DNA of 64,000 bases, from NCBI GenBank assembly GCA_902769525.1, contig CACXPG010000003.1, forward strand, positions 124,001 to 188,000, in the 5' to 3' direction. Source of the stretch: an uncultured Bacteroidia bacterium (GTDB lineage Bacteria; Bacteroidota; Bacteroidia; Bacteroidales; UBA932). Of this stretch, positions 42,242 through 50,142 are shown one piece after another; the stretch's first letter is position 1, and each line of letters begins with the position of its first letter. A program made the translations under genes and the position numbers. The notes under the pieces are model-generated. The model ran no database searches. It was given only the letters and a program-made list of their open reading frames with translations, and was not told the origin of the DNA.

Positions 42242-42655
42242 ATGGCAATTAAACAGAGGAACAAGATAAATGCAGCATTCAGCATGTCCTCGATGACGGA
42301 CGTGGTGTTCCTGTTGCTGATATTCTTTCTTGTTACATCCACACTCATAAACCCTAACGCCCTGAAGCTTCTTTTGCCCAAGAGCACCAACCAGATTTCG
42401 GCCAAGCCTCAGGTGAGCGTCTCCATAAAGCACTACCAGGAAACAAACACCTTCTCCTACCACATCAACGGAATGAAGCAGGAGACTCCTTTCGAGCAGG
42501 TGGAAGTTTCCATCCAGGCCCTCCTCCAGAACACGGACGAGCCCACCTTCACCATTCTCGCGGACCAGACCGTCCCTATCGAGAAAGTGGTTGAACTTAT
42601 GAACATTGCAAAGCGCAACCAATACAAGGTTATTCTTGCCACATCGCCTGAATAA
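42242..42655 (+). CDS. exbD: ExbD-family biopolymer transport protein
   Basis: This 137-residue protein has a short cytoplasmic start, one membrane helix (MTDVVFLLLIFFLVTSTL, containing the conserved membrane Asp) and a periplasmic domain with the conserved pattern PIEKVVELMNIAKRNQYKVILAT. It lies 3 bp after exbB and 17 bp before tonB. Confidence 0.94.
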   Translation: MAIKQRNKINAAFSMSSMTDVVFLLLIFFLVTSTLINPNALKLLLPKSTNQISAKPQVSVSIKHYQETNTFSYHINGMKQETPFEQVEVSIQALLQNTDEPTFTILADQTVPIEKVVELMNIAKRNQYKVILATSPE

Positions 42656-42672
42656 CAGAAAAGCCAAACAGC

Positions 42673-43434
42673 ATGTACTCCCTTACCAAGCAGCAGCGGC
42701 AAGCCAAGGAAGGCAAGAAGATAGGCGTGGTACTTACCATAGCCTTCCACGTCGTGCTGCTGTTTGTGCTAGGAGTCACCGGTTTCAAGCTAATCTATCC
42801 ACCTCCTGCTGAAAAGGGCATATTGCTTGAAATCCCGATTGAGGAAGTGCCTCAGAAAGCCGTCCAGAGAAAGTCTCCCGAGCCAAGAGCTCCGGAGGCT
42901 GACCCTACCAAGGAAGTTAACATCGTCCAGAAGGCCAAAGCCCCTTTGCAGAGCGACAAGTCCAACGCAGGGAAGCCGCAGACCACCCAGGGCAAGGGAG
43001 ATGTCGAAATCCCTGAGCCTAAGCGGGAAATAGACAAGAGGGCCCTCTTCCCAAGCGCAGACAACAAGAAAGATAGCGGCAAACCTCAAACCGCCGATGA
43101 AGCCTCAAATGACCTCAAGGCCGGCCACTCAAAAGGCAACACAGAACACGGAAAACTCAACGGCATACCATCCGTAAGGCTTGAAGGAAGATCCACTCTG
43201 GGCTCCCTTCCTCTACCAGCCTATACCGTTAACGAAAGCGGTACAGTAGTAGTCAAAATCGTGGTAAACGAACAAGGCGTCGTAACCAACGCCATCCCTG
43301 GCCAGAAAGGCACAACCACAAACAACTCAACTCTTTGGAATGCAGCAAAGCAGGCCGCTCTCAAGGCCCGCTTCTCCCCTTCCAACGCCCCTACCCAGGT
43401 AGGCTACATCACCTACGTTTTCACCCTCCAGTAG
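42673..43434 (+). CDS. tonB: TonB-like energy transducer
   Basis: This 253-residue protein has one N-terminal membrane helix (about 18-40), a long Pro/Lys/Glu-rich periplasmic spacer (about 45-165) and a C-terminal TonB domain with ESGTVVVKIVVNEQGVVTNA and ALKARFSPSNAPTQVGYITY. It carries proton-motive force from ExbB/ExbD to receptor plugs. It closes the exbB-exbD-tonB run and is 1 bp from the next small gene. Confidence 0.9.
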   Translation: MYSLTKQQRQAKEGKKIGVVLTIAFHVVLLFVLGVTGFKLIYPPPAEKGILLEIPIEEVPQKAVQRKSPEPRAPEADPTKEVNIVQKAKAPLQSDKSNAGKPQTTQGKGDVEIPEPKREIDKRALFPSADNKKDSGKPQTADEASNDLKAGHSKGNTEHGKLNGIPSVRLEGRSTLGSLPLPAYTVNESGTVVVKIVVNEQGVVTNAIPGQKGTTTNNSTLWNAAKQAALKARFSPSNAPTQVGYITYVFTLQ

Positions 43435-43435
43435 A

Positions 43436-43714
43436 ATGAACGAGAAAACACGCAAGGAGATAACGGTTTTCATAACTGTACTGGAACTGCTCATAATATT
43501 CGACCTGTGTATTCTGCTTCGCGAGGTCTATAGAACTTCCTCGCCATGTGGAATGCCCTTCTCTTCTTTGGTTGTCTTTGTCCTCGGGATAAGTGTTGGT
43601 GCCGGAGCTGTCTTATTGGCCAACAAGCAAAAAGGTGCAGGATTTGCTGTTTTCCTGAACGCAGTTCTTTTTATAGCAGGAATATTTCTAGTTGCTTCAG
43701 CAAATAACGTCTAG
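43436..43714 (+). CDS. Small membrane protein after tonB, unknown
   Basis: The 92-residue protein has three hydrophobic segments (about 8-28, 42-62 and 68-88) with short polar loops. It starts 1 bp after the tonB stop, so it is co-transcribed and perhaps coupled. No family is recognised. The TGA-free short length and the lack of conserved polar residues in the helices argue against a transporter. Confidence 0.65.
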   Translation: MNEKTRKEITVFITVLELLIIFDLCILLREVYRTSSPCGMPFSSLVVFVLGISVGAGAVLLANKQKGAGFAVFLNAVLFIAGIFLVASANNV

Positions 43715-43762
43715 CAAGAACCGCAGATACTATCAAAGGTCTCAGGGAAGAGCCTCTTGTAA

Positions 43763-43791
43763 TGGAAAGGATGATTTGATTATTTGTTGGG
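43763..43791. repeat. Left copy of a 29-bp direct repeat
   Basis: This copy matches 45629-45657 at 27 of 29 bases, starting TGGAAAGGA and ending TTATTTGTTGGG. It overlaps the last codons of the minus-strand exported-protein gene. The two copies are 1,866 bp apart. Confidence 0.85.
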
Positions 43792-44388
43792 AAAGCTTAC
43801 TAGACCATCATCACGGAACTTTTCCGGAATGTTGTAATTATACATTTCAAGAGGAAAAGCTTTTCGTTCAACGCTAAATAATTGAATTACATCTTTGCGA
43901 TAATACAGAGAAGTATCGTGCTCGCTAATGTATATGCCTGAAACAAAAGGCTCTCCATTCACAATCACAACACCGGTACGATACATAAACTTATACCCTT
44001 GTCCACCATAGAAAAAGAGGACAAAATCACTTCTTCTTAGGATAACAGAATCTGGAGATGTGGATATGACATCGTGGTTGCGTTCGTCGGAATAATCATT
44101 TTCCCCTTTTTCAAGCCATACAGACGATATTGGAGGAAAAGAAACCGCCACACTATCATAAACCTTTGTTCTTCCGCGATAATCGATTAGAAGAGAATAA
44201 TAAATATTCAAAAAATCGTGAATTTCAGGATTCTGCCTAATCAGCGCTATTTTGCATGAAGAATCAATAGCCAAACTGTCAGTTATTTCATATCCAGAAG
44301 GTATAGCATATCCGTGCCAAGTATTCTGGTTTTGAGCCAGAACCAAAACCGGAAACAAAATAAATATTAATGCAGCAGCCTTTTTCAT
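43780..44388 (-). CDS. Exported protein of unknown function
   Basis: The start at 44388 gives 202 residues with a signal peptide MKKAAALIFILFPVLVLAQ. The frame is open 28 codons upstream inside the XRE gene, but those lack a plausible start context. The rest is a soluble, aromatic-rich beta-type sequence with no known motif. It follows the XRE gene by 38 bp on the same strand, so the regulator may control it. Its last codons lie in the left direct repeat. Confidence 0.7.
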   Translation of the reverse strand: MKKAAALIFILFPVLVLAQNQNTWHGYAIPSGYEITDSLAIDSSCKIALIRQNPEIHDFLNIYYSLLIDYRGRTKVYDSVAVSFPPISSVWLEKGENDYSDERNHDVISTSPDSVILRRSDFVLFFYGGQGYKFMYRTGVVIVNGEPFVSGIYISEHDTSLYYRKDVIQLFSVERKAFPLEMYNYNIPEKFRDDGLVSFPNK

Positions 44389-44426
44389 ATCAATCACTAA
44401 AACATCAGAATAAGCAAAGTATACAA

Positions 44427-44630
44427 TTACATTGTTGAACGTAATAGCTCTTTGATATCTACCTCCAAACATTTTGCTATCTGGACAAGAGTTTCCAGAT
44501 TAGGCTGAGCTTTGTTTGTACACCATTTTGAGACCGTGGCAGGGTCTTTACCTAGTTGCTCGGCGAGCCACTTGTTGGTACGCTTTTTATCGGCAAGGAC
44601 AACCTTAAGCCGATTAATGTCTTGACTCAT
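44427..44630 (-). CDS. XRE-family helix-turn-helix regulator
   Basis: This 67-residue protein is a single HTH domain, with RTNKWLAEQLGKDPATVSKW as the recognition region and LETLVQIAKCLEVDIKELL as the closing helices. It resembles the small XRE regulators next to restriction or stress genes. It is divergent from dinD and has a consensus promoter in the gap, which it may autoregulate. Confidence 0.9.
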   Translation of the reverse strand: MSQDINRLKVVLADKKRTNKWLAEQLGKDPATVSKWCTNKAQPNLETLVQIAKCLEVDIKELLRSTM

Positions 44631-44655
44631 TTAGGATATTTATTTGCTGCAAACG

Positions 44656-44687
44656 CAAATTTAATGAATATAGTTTCATTTTACAAA
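44656..44687 (-). promoter_or_regulatory. Bacteroidota promoter for the XRE gene
   Basis: On the minus strand TTTG (44684-44687), a 20-bp spacer and TAAATTTG (44656-44663) match the consensus. It lies 26 bp before the XRE start and within the divergent gap to dinD. For dinD only a weak TATCTTAG at 44696-44703 is seen. Confidence 0.75.
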
Positions 44688-44737
44688 TTAATCCGTATCT
44701 TAGTACCGCAATTATTGAAAACAAATAAAAGTGACTT

Positions 44738-45604
44738 ATGGACAAGCAAAGTATCATACAGTATAAGTCTGCATTCGATGCCATAGCAACCTACATAGAA
44801 AGTGATAACGGACAAGAAAAGGTTGAGGTGTGGTTTGCCAGGGAGCTTCAGACAGTTCTTGGGTATGCTCGATGGGATAATTTCCTATCTGCAATCAATA
44901 GAGCTGTAGATTCCTGTAATACGCAGGGTATCAATGTGGATGATCATTTTCGCGAGGTCACGAAAATGATCAGTATAGCCAAAGGAGCCATGCGAGAAGT
45001 CAAAGACTATATGCTTACCCGTTATGCCTGCTACTTGATTGCTCAAAACGGAGATCCTAAGAAAGAGCCTGTCGCTTTTGCCCAAAGTTATTTCGCTGTT
45101 CAGACACGAAAGATTGAACTGATAGAAGAAAGAATCAATTACCTTGCCCGCCTGGAATCAAGAGACCGTCTTCGCATTTCTGAGAAGCAATTGTCGCAGA
45201 ACATTTATGAACGTGGCGTTGATGATAAAGGTTTTGGACGAATCCGTTCAAAGGGTGACACCGTTTTATTTGGCGGGCACACAACGGAAGATATGAAAAA
45301 GCGTTTGGGAGTGAAAGACAACAGACCTCTGGCTGATTTTCTTCCAACGCTTACTATTGCCGCAAAGAATCTTGCTACTGAAATGACAAATTACAATGTT
45401 GAGGGCAAGAATCTATATGGAGAACCGGTAATTACACGTGAGCATATGCAAAATAACCAAAGTGTGCGAGATATGCTTGGCAAAAGGGGAATTCGCCCTG
45501 AGGAATTACCTCCGGCAGAAGATATCAAGAAATTGGAAAGAAAAGTCGCCTCAGAAGAAAAGAAACTCGTAAAAACAACATCCAAATTACCTAAAAAGAA
45601 GTAA
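44738..45604 (+). CDS. dinD: DinD-like DNA-damage-inducible protein
   Basis: The 288-residue protein has an N-terminal BRO-N-like region (KVEVWFARELQTVLGYARWDNF) and the DinD pattern MLTRYACYLIAQNGDPKKEPVAFAQSYFAVQTR. In E. coli DinD is SOS-induced and has been reported to modulate RecA filaments. The C-terminus is Lys-rich. It is divergent from the XRE gene, with no host operon partner on the same strand. I saw no clear LexA box. It looks like an accessory gene. Confidence 0.88.
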   Translation: MDKQSIIQYKSAFDAIATYIESDNGQEKVEVWFARELQTVLGYARWDNFLSAINRAVDSCNTQGINVDDHFREVTKMISIAKGAMREVKDYMLTRYACYLIAQNGDPKKEPVAFAQSYFAVQTRKIELIEERINYLARLESRDRLRISEKQLSQNIYERGVDDKGFGRIRSKGDTVLFGGHTTEDMKKRLGVKDNRPLADFLPTLTIAAKNLATEMTNYNVEGKNLYGEPVITREHMQNNQSVRDMLGKRGIRPEELPPAEDIKKLERKVASEEKKLVKTTSKLPKKK

Positions 45605-45628
45605 AAGATGGCCTTGTATAAGATGTAG

Positions 45629-45657
45629 TGGAAAGGAGGATCTGATTATTTGTTGGG
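45629..45657. repeat. Right copy of the 29-bp direct repeat
   Basis: The same orientation and spacing to a minus-strand gene end as the left copy: it lies 11 bp beyond the 3' end of the next gene. It differs from the left copy at two positions only. Confidence 0.85.
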
Positions 45658-45668
45658 GTAAACTATCC

Positions 45669-46565
45669 CTAACGAATCAGGATATTCTGTGGATAGAGTT
45701 CTTTAACTTCTTTCTGGTGAGAATGATCCAGTCTGCCAAATGGTTTACCATAAGTTTTCAGGCAGTAGTCATTCCGATGCTTATGCACTATCTTAATGTA
45801 TTCGTAAACTACTGATACATAGTCTTCAAATGTCATCCCTTCAATATTTACAACCACAACATAGGAATTAGGGTTAGGGTAGGAAAAAAGTGTATCAAAG
45901 AAATTTTCAAGGTTTTCTACAAGACTCCCAGCATCTACTTCAAATACCTCAAAAGTGTTAGAGCGATACTTTGAAATCTGAATTCGTTTGTAGTAAGGAA
46001 AAGAATTGTAGGCTTCCACTGTGGAGCTGGAATCGTCTATCCGGTAATAACAATAAATGTAATCAGATGTACCTCTGTCGCGGAGGACAAAAGCGACTTT
46101 AGGACGATAAGGACGGATTTTGTACAAGACATTTAAAACATCCTTCATAGGCATATCCTTGTCTACAAAAGTCCTCAAAGGATACATAATCAATTCATCA
46201 GAACCAGCCATCCAGCCCGCGGCCTTGTCCAGTTTGTCACCGATTTCAGATAAGTTTATCAGTTCGTACTTGTATCCTTTTCTCAGGTTGTCATCCTCTT
46301 TGAATGTCGCGAAAAACGTTGAATCTTTCTTCAGAAAAACAGAGCCGTAATCATCATCATATTGTCCTGTCAACCACTTTTGAGCATTGTCATAACAATT
46401 GACAGACGGAATCTCAATCCTTGTCTTGCTCAAAAAATTGTTAAAAGACATCTTGGACAGAACTCCCGAATTGCTGAAAAGGACTAACAAATAGCAACAA
46501 ATAGGAATAACGATAATAGCTATTCCTATAGTAATCAAAATGTTGCTATTGCCAATTCTTCTCAT
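45669..46565 (-). CDS. Membrane-anchored extracytoplasmic protein, unknown
   Basis: The 298-residue protein has one N-terminal helix (about 8-32) and a long soluble part. Two segments, MPMKDVLNVLYKIRPYRPKVAFVL and YVVVVNIEGMTFEDYVSVVYEYIKIV, have a weak ExbD-like rhythm (a repeated helix-strand unit as in ExbD periplasmic domains). There is no catalytic motif. It lies beside the right direct repeat. The ExbD comparison is tentative. Confidence 0.6.
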   Translation of the reverse strand: MRRIGNSNILITIGIAIIVIPICCYLLVLFSNSGVLSKMSFNNFLSKTRIEIPSVNCYDNAQKWLTGQYDDDYGSVFLKKDSTFFATFKEDDNLRKGYKYELINLSEIGDKLDKAAGWMAGSDELIMYPLRTFVDKDMPMKDVLNVLYKIRPYRPKVAFVLRDRGTSDYIYCYYRIDDSSSTVEAYNSFPYYKRIQISKYRSNTFEVFEVDAGSLVENLENFFDTLFSYPNPNSYVVVVNIEGMTFEDYVSVVYEYIKIVHKHRNDYCLKTYGKPFGRLDHSHQKEVKELYPQNILIR

Positions 46566-46590
46566 TTTCCTGTTCTTGTTTACACCTCAA

Positions 46591-47883
46591 TTATTCTGGG
46601 AGCTGAATTGTCTGGTAGTCAATCATGCGGGAGATGGCACGTTGGCAGACAGGGCAGAAGAGAGGGTATGTGTTGTCTCTCATCCTGCAGGTAGGGAACG
46701 GGCGGTAGATGCCCTCGGAGAGGTAGCCGCCGCCTTCATAAATGCCTACCTTATAGTCAGATTCTACAAGGGTAGTGTAGGCCGGAAATTTCTGGTCTGA
46801 CTTTGTTACAATTTCTTTCTTTTCGATCATATCCTCCCACTTGGATTTAAAGCCTATCAAGGTGGTGATGTTTGGTTCCCACGGCTCGGTGTTCAGGTCA
46901 TACTGGTCTGTGCCGTCATCGTAGAAGTACTCGTCTGCCAATCCGGCGAAGCTGTGGCCGAACTCGTGCACTACCACCGGCATCGCCCAGCGGTTATGGG
47001 CGGCTGTCAGAACGTATGAATTGAGTATGCCGCCACCGCCGTAGTTATCTGTGTTGGCGAGAATTATGATATGCTCGTAAGGCACGCTGGCCAAAGCGTC
47101 GTGAAGGTCGAAAAGATGCAGAGTAGTAAGGTAACGGTCAGAGTAGAAGGTGCTGAAATGAGAAGAGAAGGCCGTCTGCTTCCACTCCCCTTTCAGAGGA
47201 ATGCTCACCCCGCTTTCCTTACTCTCGACAGGCACGGCGATGAAGTTCAGTTTATCTGCCTTGCCCTTGAAAGGCTCGTAACTCAGAATCTGGTCTGCAG
47301 TTTCCTTTGCATCGCGATAGAAAACCTCCATCTCTTCTTTTGTGTAGCCTTCTCCCACAATCGCGATGTCTATGGCATCCTTACTGTCCCCGCCCTTGTG
47401 AACATACCGGCATTTGTCTAAGGTATAAGGAGATGCGGCTGGGCGGATGAGAATGTCATCAGGATGGACAATATGAGTCATGGAAGCCGTTATGCTGTCT
47501 CTCTTGTCCAGGATATTCACGGTTACATAAGCGGTAGCCTGAGGCATCGGCACCAGATAGACGTTCTCGAAAGCCTTGCGGGTATGAAGGGCTTCCGGAG
47601 TGCACTGCCACTCGGAGAAAAGCGTGGAGAAAGATGTGCAGTAGAGAACCTGGCTGGTAGCAGAATCCCTGAGGATTATCTGCCCGTTCCCCCTGAGCAG
47701 CAGATTGTCCATATTGACAGTCCTGCCCCACCAGCCCTCCAGCCTACCCATCTTGGCAAGGGAAATCTCCGTATGAGTTGCATCGCCGGAAAATATGTAG
47801 TCCAGCCTCAGCGTATAGTCTGCAGAAAATACATAACTAATGGAAAGGACCAATGCCGCTAAAAAAGAAAAAAGTGTTTTCAT
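46591..47883 (-). CDS. M64-family metallopeptidase
   Basis: This 430-residue exported protein has a signal peptide ending VFSA, an N-terminal beta domain (about 20-135) and the peptidase domain with HEFGHSFAGLADEY, the zinc motif of M64 (IgA-peptidase-like). The third ligand is likely in the C-terminal Cys-rich block with CRMRDN and CPVCQRA. Family members are secreted and may degrade host or dietary proteins. It ends 5 bp before era. Confidence 0.9.
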   Translation of the reverse strand: MKTLFSFLAALVLSISYVFSADYTLRLDYIFSGDATHTEISLAKMGRLEGWWGRTVNMDNLLLRGNGQIILRDSATSQVLYCTSFSTLFSEWQCTPEALHTRKAFENVYLVPMPQATAYVTVNILDKRDSITASMTHIVHPDDILIRPAASPYTLDKCRYVHKGGDSKDAIDIAIVGEGYTKEEMEVFYRDAKETADQILSYEPFKGKADKLNFIAVPVESKESGVSIPLKGEWKQTAFSSHFSTFYSDRYLTTLHLFDLHDALASVPYEHIIILANTDNYGGGGILNSYVLTAAHNRWAMPVVVHEFGHSFAGLADEYFYDDGTDQYDLNTEPWEPNITTLIGFKSKWEDMIEKKEIVTKSDQKFPAYTTLVESDYKVGIYEGGGYLSEGIYRPFPTCRMRDNTYPLFCPVCQRAISRMIDYQTIQLPE

Positions 47884-47888
47884 AAGGC

Positions 47889-48791
47889 CTACTGGATGTA
47901 GCCGAAGCGCTTCAGCTCCTTCTTGTTCTCTCTCCAGGAAGGGTCTACCTTGACGAAGATCTTGAGGAATACCTTCTTCTGGAAGAAATTCTCCATCTCC
48001 TTTCGGGCCTGAGTGCCTACCCTCTTCAGGGCGGCGCCTTTCTTTCCGATGATGATGCCCTTCTGGGACTCCCTGACAACGTTTATTATGGCTTCAATGG
48101 AATACATCTCTTCTTCCTCGATGAACTGCTCAATCACCACCTCTGCGCAGTATGGAATCTCCTTGCTGTAGTTCTCGAGAATCTTCTCCCTGAGGATTTC
48201 GGAGGCGAAGAAGCGGAGATTCTTGTCGGTGAACACATCCCTGTCGTACCAGGCCGGCTGCTTTGGAAGAAGGGATACGATTTTCTTCAGCAGTATATCA
48301 GTGTTGATCTTGTTCAGGGCGCTCATCGGGAGGATGTCAGCCTTTGGAACAAGACCGTGCCACTTCTCGACAAGAGCCTCAATAGTCTGAGACCCGGCAT
48401 CGCTGACGAGCTTGTCTATCTTGTTCACCACGACAATTACCGGAACGGAGAGAAGATTGAGCTTGTCCACGTACTCCTTGTTCTTTTCGGAGGACTCGTA
48501 GACATCGGTGACATAGATGATTATGTCGGCATCGCCGATGGCGGTGTCCACAAAGTTCATCATTGCCTCCTGAAGCTCGTAGGAAGGCTTGAGTATGCCG
48601 GGGGTGTCGGAGAACACTATCTGGTAGTCATCTCCGTTGACAATGCCCATAATCCTGTGTCGGGTGGTCTGGGCCTTGGCGGTCACTATGGAAAGTTTCT
48701 CCCCCACAAGGGCGTTCATCAGAGTGGACTTGCCCACGTTAGGGTTACCGATGATGTTAACGAAGCCGGAGCGGATTATCTTGTCTTCCAT
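47889..48791 (-). CDS. era: Era GTPase
   Basis: Era binds 16S rRNA and aids 30S assembly. The 300-residue protein has G1 GNPNVGKST, G3 DTPG, G4 NKID and a C-terminal KH domain (KGIIIGKKGAALKRVGTQARKEME). It lies between the M64 gene and the rluB-type gene with gaps of 5 and 15 bp. Confidence 0.97.
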   Translation of the reverse strand: MEDKIIRSGFVNIIGNPNVGKSTLMNALVGEKLSIVTAKAQTTRHRIMGIVNGDDYQIVFSDTPGILKPSYELQEAMMNFVDTAIGDADIIIYVTDVYESSEKNKEYVDKLNLLSVPVIVVVNKIDKLVSDAGSQTIEALVEKWHGLVPKADILPMSALNKINTDILLKKIVSLLPKQPAWYDRDVFTDKNLRFFASEILREKILENYSKEIPYCAEVVIEQFIEEEEMYSIEAIINVVRESQKGIIIGKKGAALKRVGTQARKEMENFFQKKVFLKIFVKVDPSWRENKKELKRFGYIQ

Positions 48792-48806
48792 ACGGTCAGA
48801 GGATTG

Positions 48807-50066
48807 TTATTCGTAAGATCCCATCTTGAGGATGGCCAGTTCCTTGTCTGTGAGGAAACGCCACTGTCCCCTTCTGAGATTTTTCTTAGTAAGGCCGGCG
48901 AAGTAAACCCTGTCGAGCTTAACAACCTTGTAGCCAAGGCTCTCGAAGATTCTCCTCACGATACGGTTTCTTCCGCTGTGAATCTCGATGCCGAGCTGAC
49001 TCTGGTCCCCGTCTATGTATGACAGAGCGTCAGCGTTAATCAGCCCGTCATCCAGATAAATGCCCTTGAGTATCTTGTCAAAGTCTTTCTGGTTCAGATT
49101 TGAATCCAGGAACACGTGATAGATCTTCTTCTTGTTGTATGAAGGATGAGTCAGTTTCTCGGTAAGTTCGCCGTCGTTGGTAAGAAGCAGCACTCCTGTA
49201 GTGTCACGGTCCAGTCGGCCAACCGGATAAACCCTCTGAGGGCACTTTCCGGCTACAAGGTCCAGAACCGTCTTGCGGTCGTGCTCGTCATCTGTTGTGG
49301 TAACGCAGTTCTTAGGCTTGTTCATCAGGATGTAAACTTTCTCCTCGCCCTTAAGGATCTTGTCGTCGAAACGCACTTCGTCGTTGCTGAAGACTTTGGT
49401 TCCCAGTTCGGTGACAACCTGACCGTTGACTGTAACCACGCCCTGGAGGATGTACTGGTCAGCCTCTCTGCGGGAGCATATTCCTGAATTTGCTATGAAA
49501 CGGTTGAGGCGGATGCCCTCCTCTCCGCTTGCCTTAGGCTTGCGAGGCTTCGGGGAGTAGGCCTCTGCACGAGGTTTCCTGCCCGTGGAAACGGCCTCGC
49601 GGCCTTCCAGCTGGCTTCTGACATTCTCAAAATCTCCTCTCGTACGCTTGATTCTGGTTTCTTTTGCCGGAGTTTCCTGACGGCGGGAGAATGATCTTTT
49701 TGGAGCATCAGAATCTGAGCGTCTTGCGTATGACCTCTTAGGAGCATCAGAATCTGAACGCCTTGAGTATGACCTCTTAGGAGCGTCGGAATCTGAGCGC
49801 CTTGAGTATGACCTCTTAGGAGCGTCGGAATCTGAGCGCCTTGAGTATGACCTCTTAGGAGCTGAGTATGTCCTCTTTGGAGCGTCAGAATCTGAGCGCC
49901 TTGAGTATGACCTCTTAGGAGCGTCGGAATCAGAATTCCTTGAGAATCCTCTTTTTGGAGCGGCAGACCTTCTGCCCTCAGATTTTGATCTTGATGAACG
50001 GCCGGCGGATGCAGCCATTGATGCAGGCTTGCGGCCCGTCTTTTTAGTATTTGTATTGCGTATCAT
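48807..50066 (-). CDS. rluB: RluB-type pseudouridine synthase with repeat-rich basic N-terminus
   Basis: The enzyme core starts with an S4 RNA-binding domain (IRLNRFIANSGICSRREAD, about 185-203). The catalytic block GRLDRDTTGVLLLTNDGEL has D286 as the likely catalytic Asp. The first 180 residues are disordered, very basic and Ser-rich, with six full copies of SDSDAPKR inside a 13-residue unit. RluB/RsuA-type enzymes modify 23S or 16S rRNA. The 419-residue length is far above a bare enzyme because of this tail. The rRNA target is not decided by sequence. Confidence 0.9.
   Translation of the reverse strand: MIRNTNTKKTGRKPASMAASAGRSSRSKSEGRRSAAPKRGFSRNSDSDAPKRSYSRRSDSDAPKRTYSAPKRSYSRRSDSDAPKRSYSRRSDSDAPKRSYSRRSDSDAPKRSYARRSDSDAPKRSFSRRQETPAKETRIKRTRGDFENVRSQLEGREAVSTGRKPRAEAYSPKPRKPKASGEEGIRLNRFIANSGICSRREADQYILQGVVTVNGQVVTELGTKVFSNDEVRFDDKILKGEEKVYILMNKPKNCVTTTDDEHDRKTVLDLVAGKCPQRVYPVGRLDRDTTGVLLLTNDGELTEKLTHPSYNKKKIYHVFLDSNLNQKDFDKILKGIYLDDGLINADALSYIDGDQSQLGIEIHSGRNRIVRRIFESLGYKVVKLDRVYFAGLTKKNLRRGQWRFLTDKELAILKMGSYE
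49680..49958. repeat. 39-bp minisatellite coding 13-residue basic repeats
   Basis: Six full units plus a partial one encode SDSDAPKRSYSRR-like blocks. Unit copies differ by a few bases. The 39-bp period keeps the frame when copies are gained or lost. Confidence 0.9.
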
Positions 50067-50085
50067 ATCTGTTTACTTTCAATGG

Positions 50086-50093
50086 CAAATATA
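50086..50093 (-). promoter_or_regulatory. -7 element for the rluB-era run
   Basis: TATATTTG on the minus strand matches TAnnTTTG and lies 19 bp before the rluB start. No TTTG is found at the expected upstream spacing, so the promoter is partial. Confidence 0.5.
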
Positions 50094-50142
50094 CCCCATT
50101 TGAACTATTTTTCCTACATTTACCCGTCTAAAGTTTAGGGCT

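Noticed and set aside
43780-45604. Restriction-modification system around the XRE regulator
   Set aside because: No methyltransferase or endonuclease motif is present; the neighbours are DinD and an exported protein.
49680-49958. CRISPR-like array
   Set aside because: The units are contiguous with no spacers and lie in frame within the rluB-type gene, so this is a coding minisatellite.
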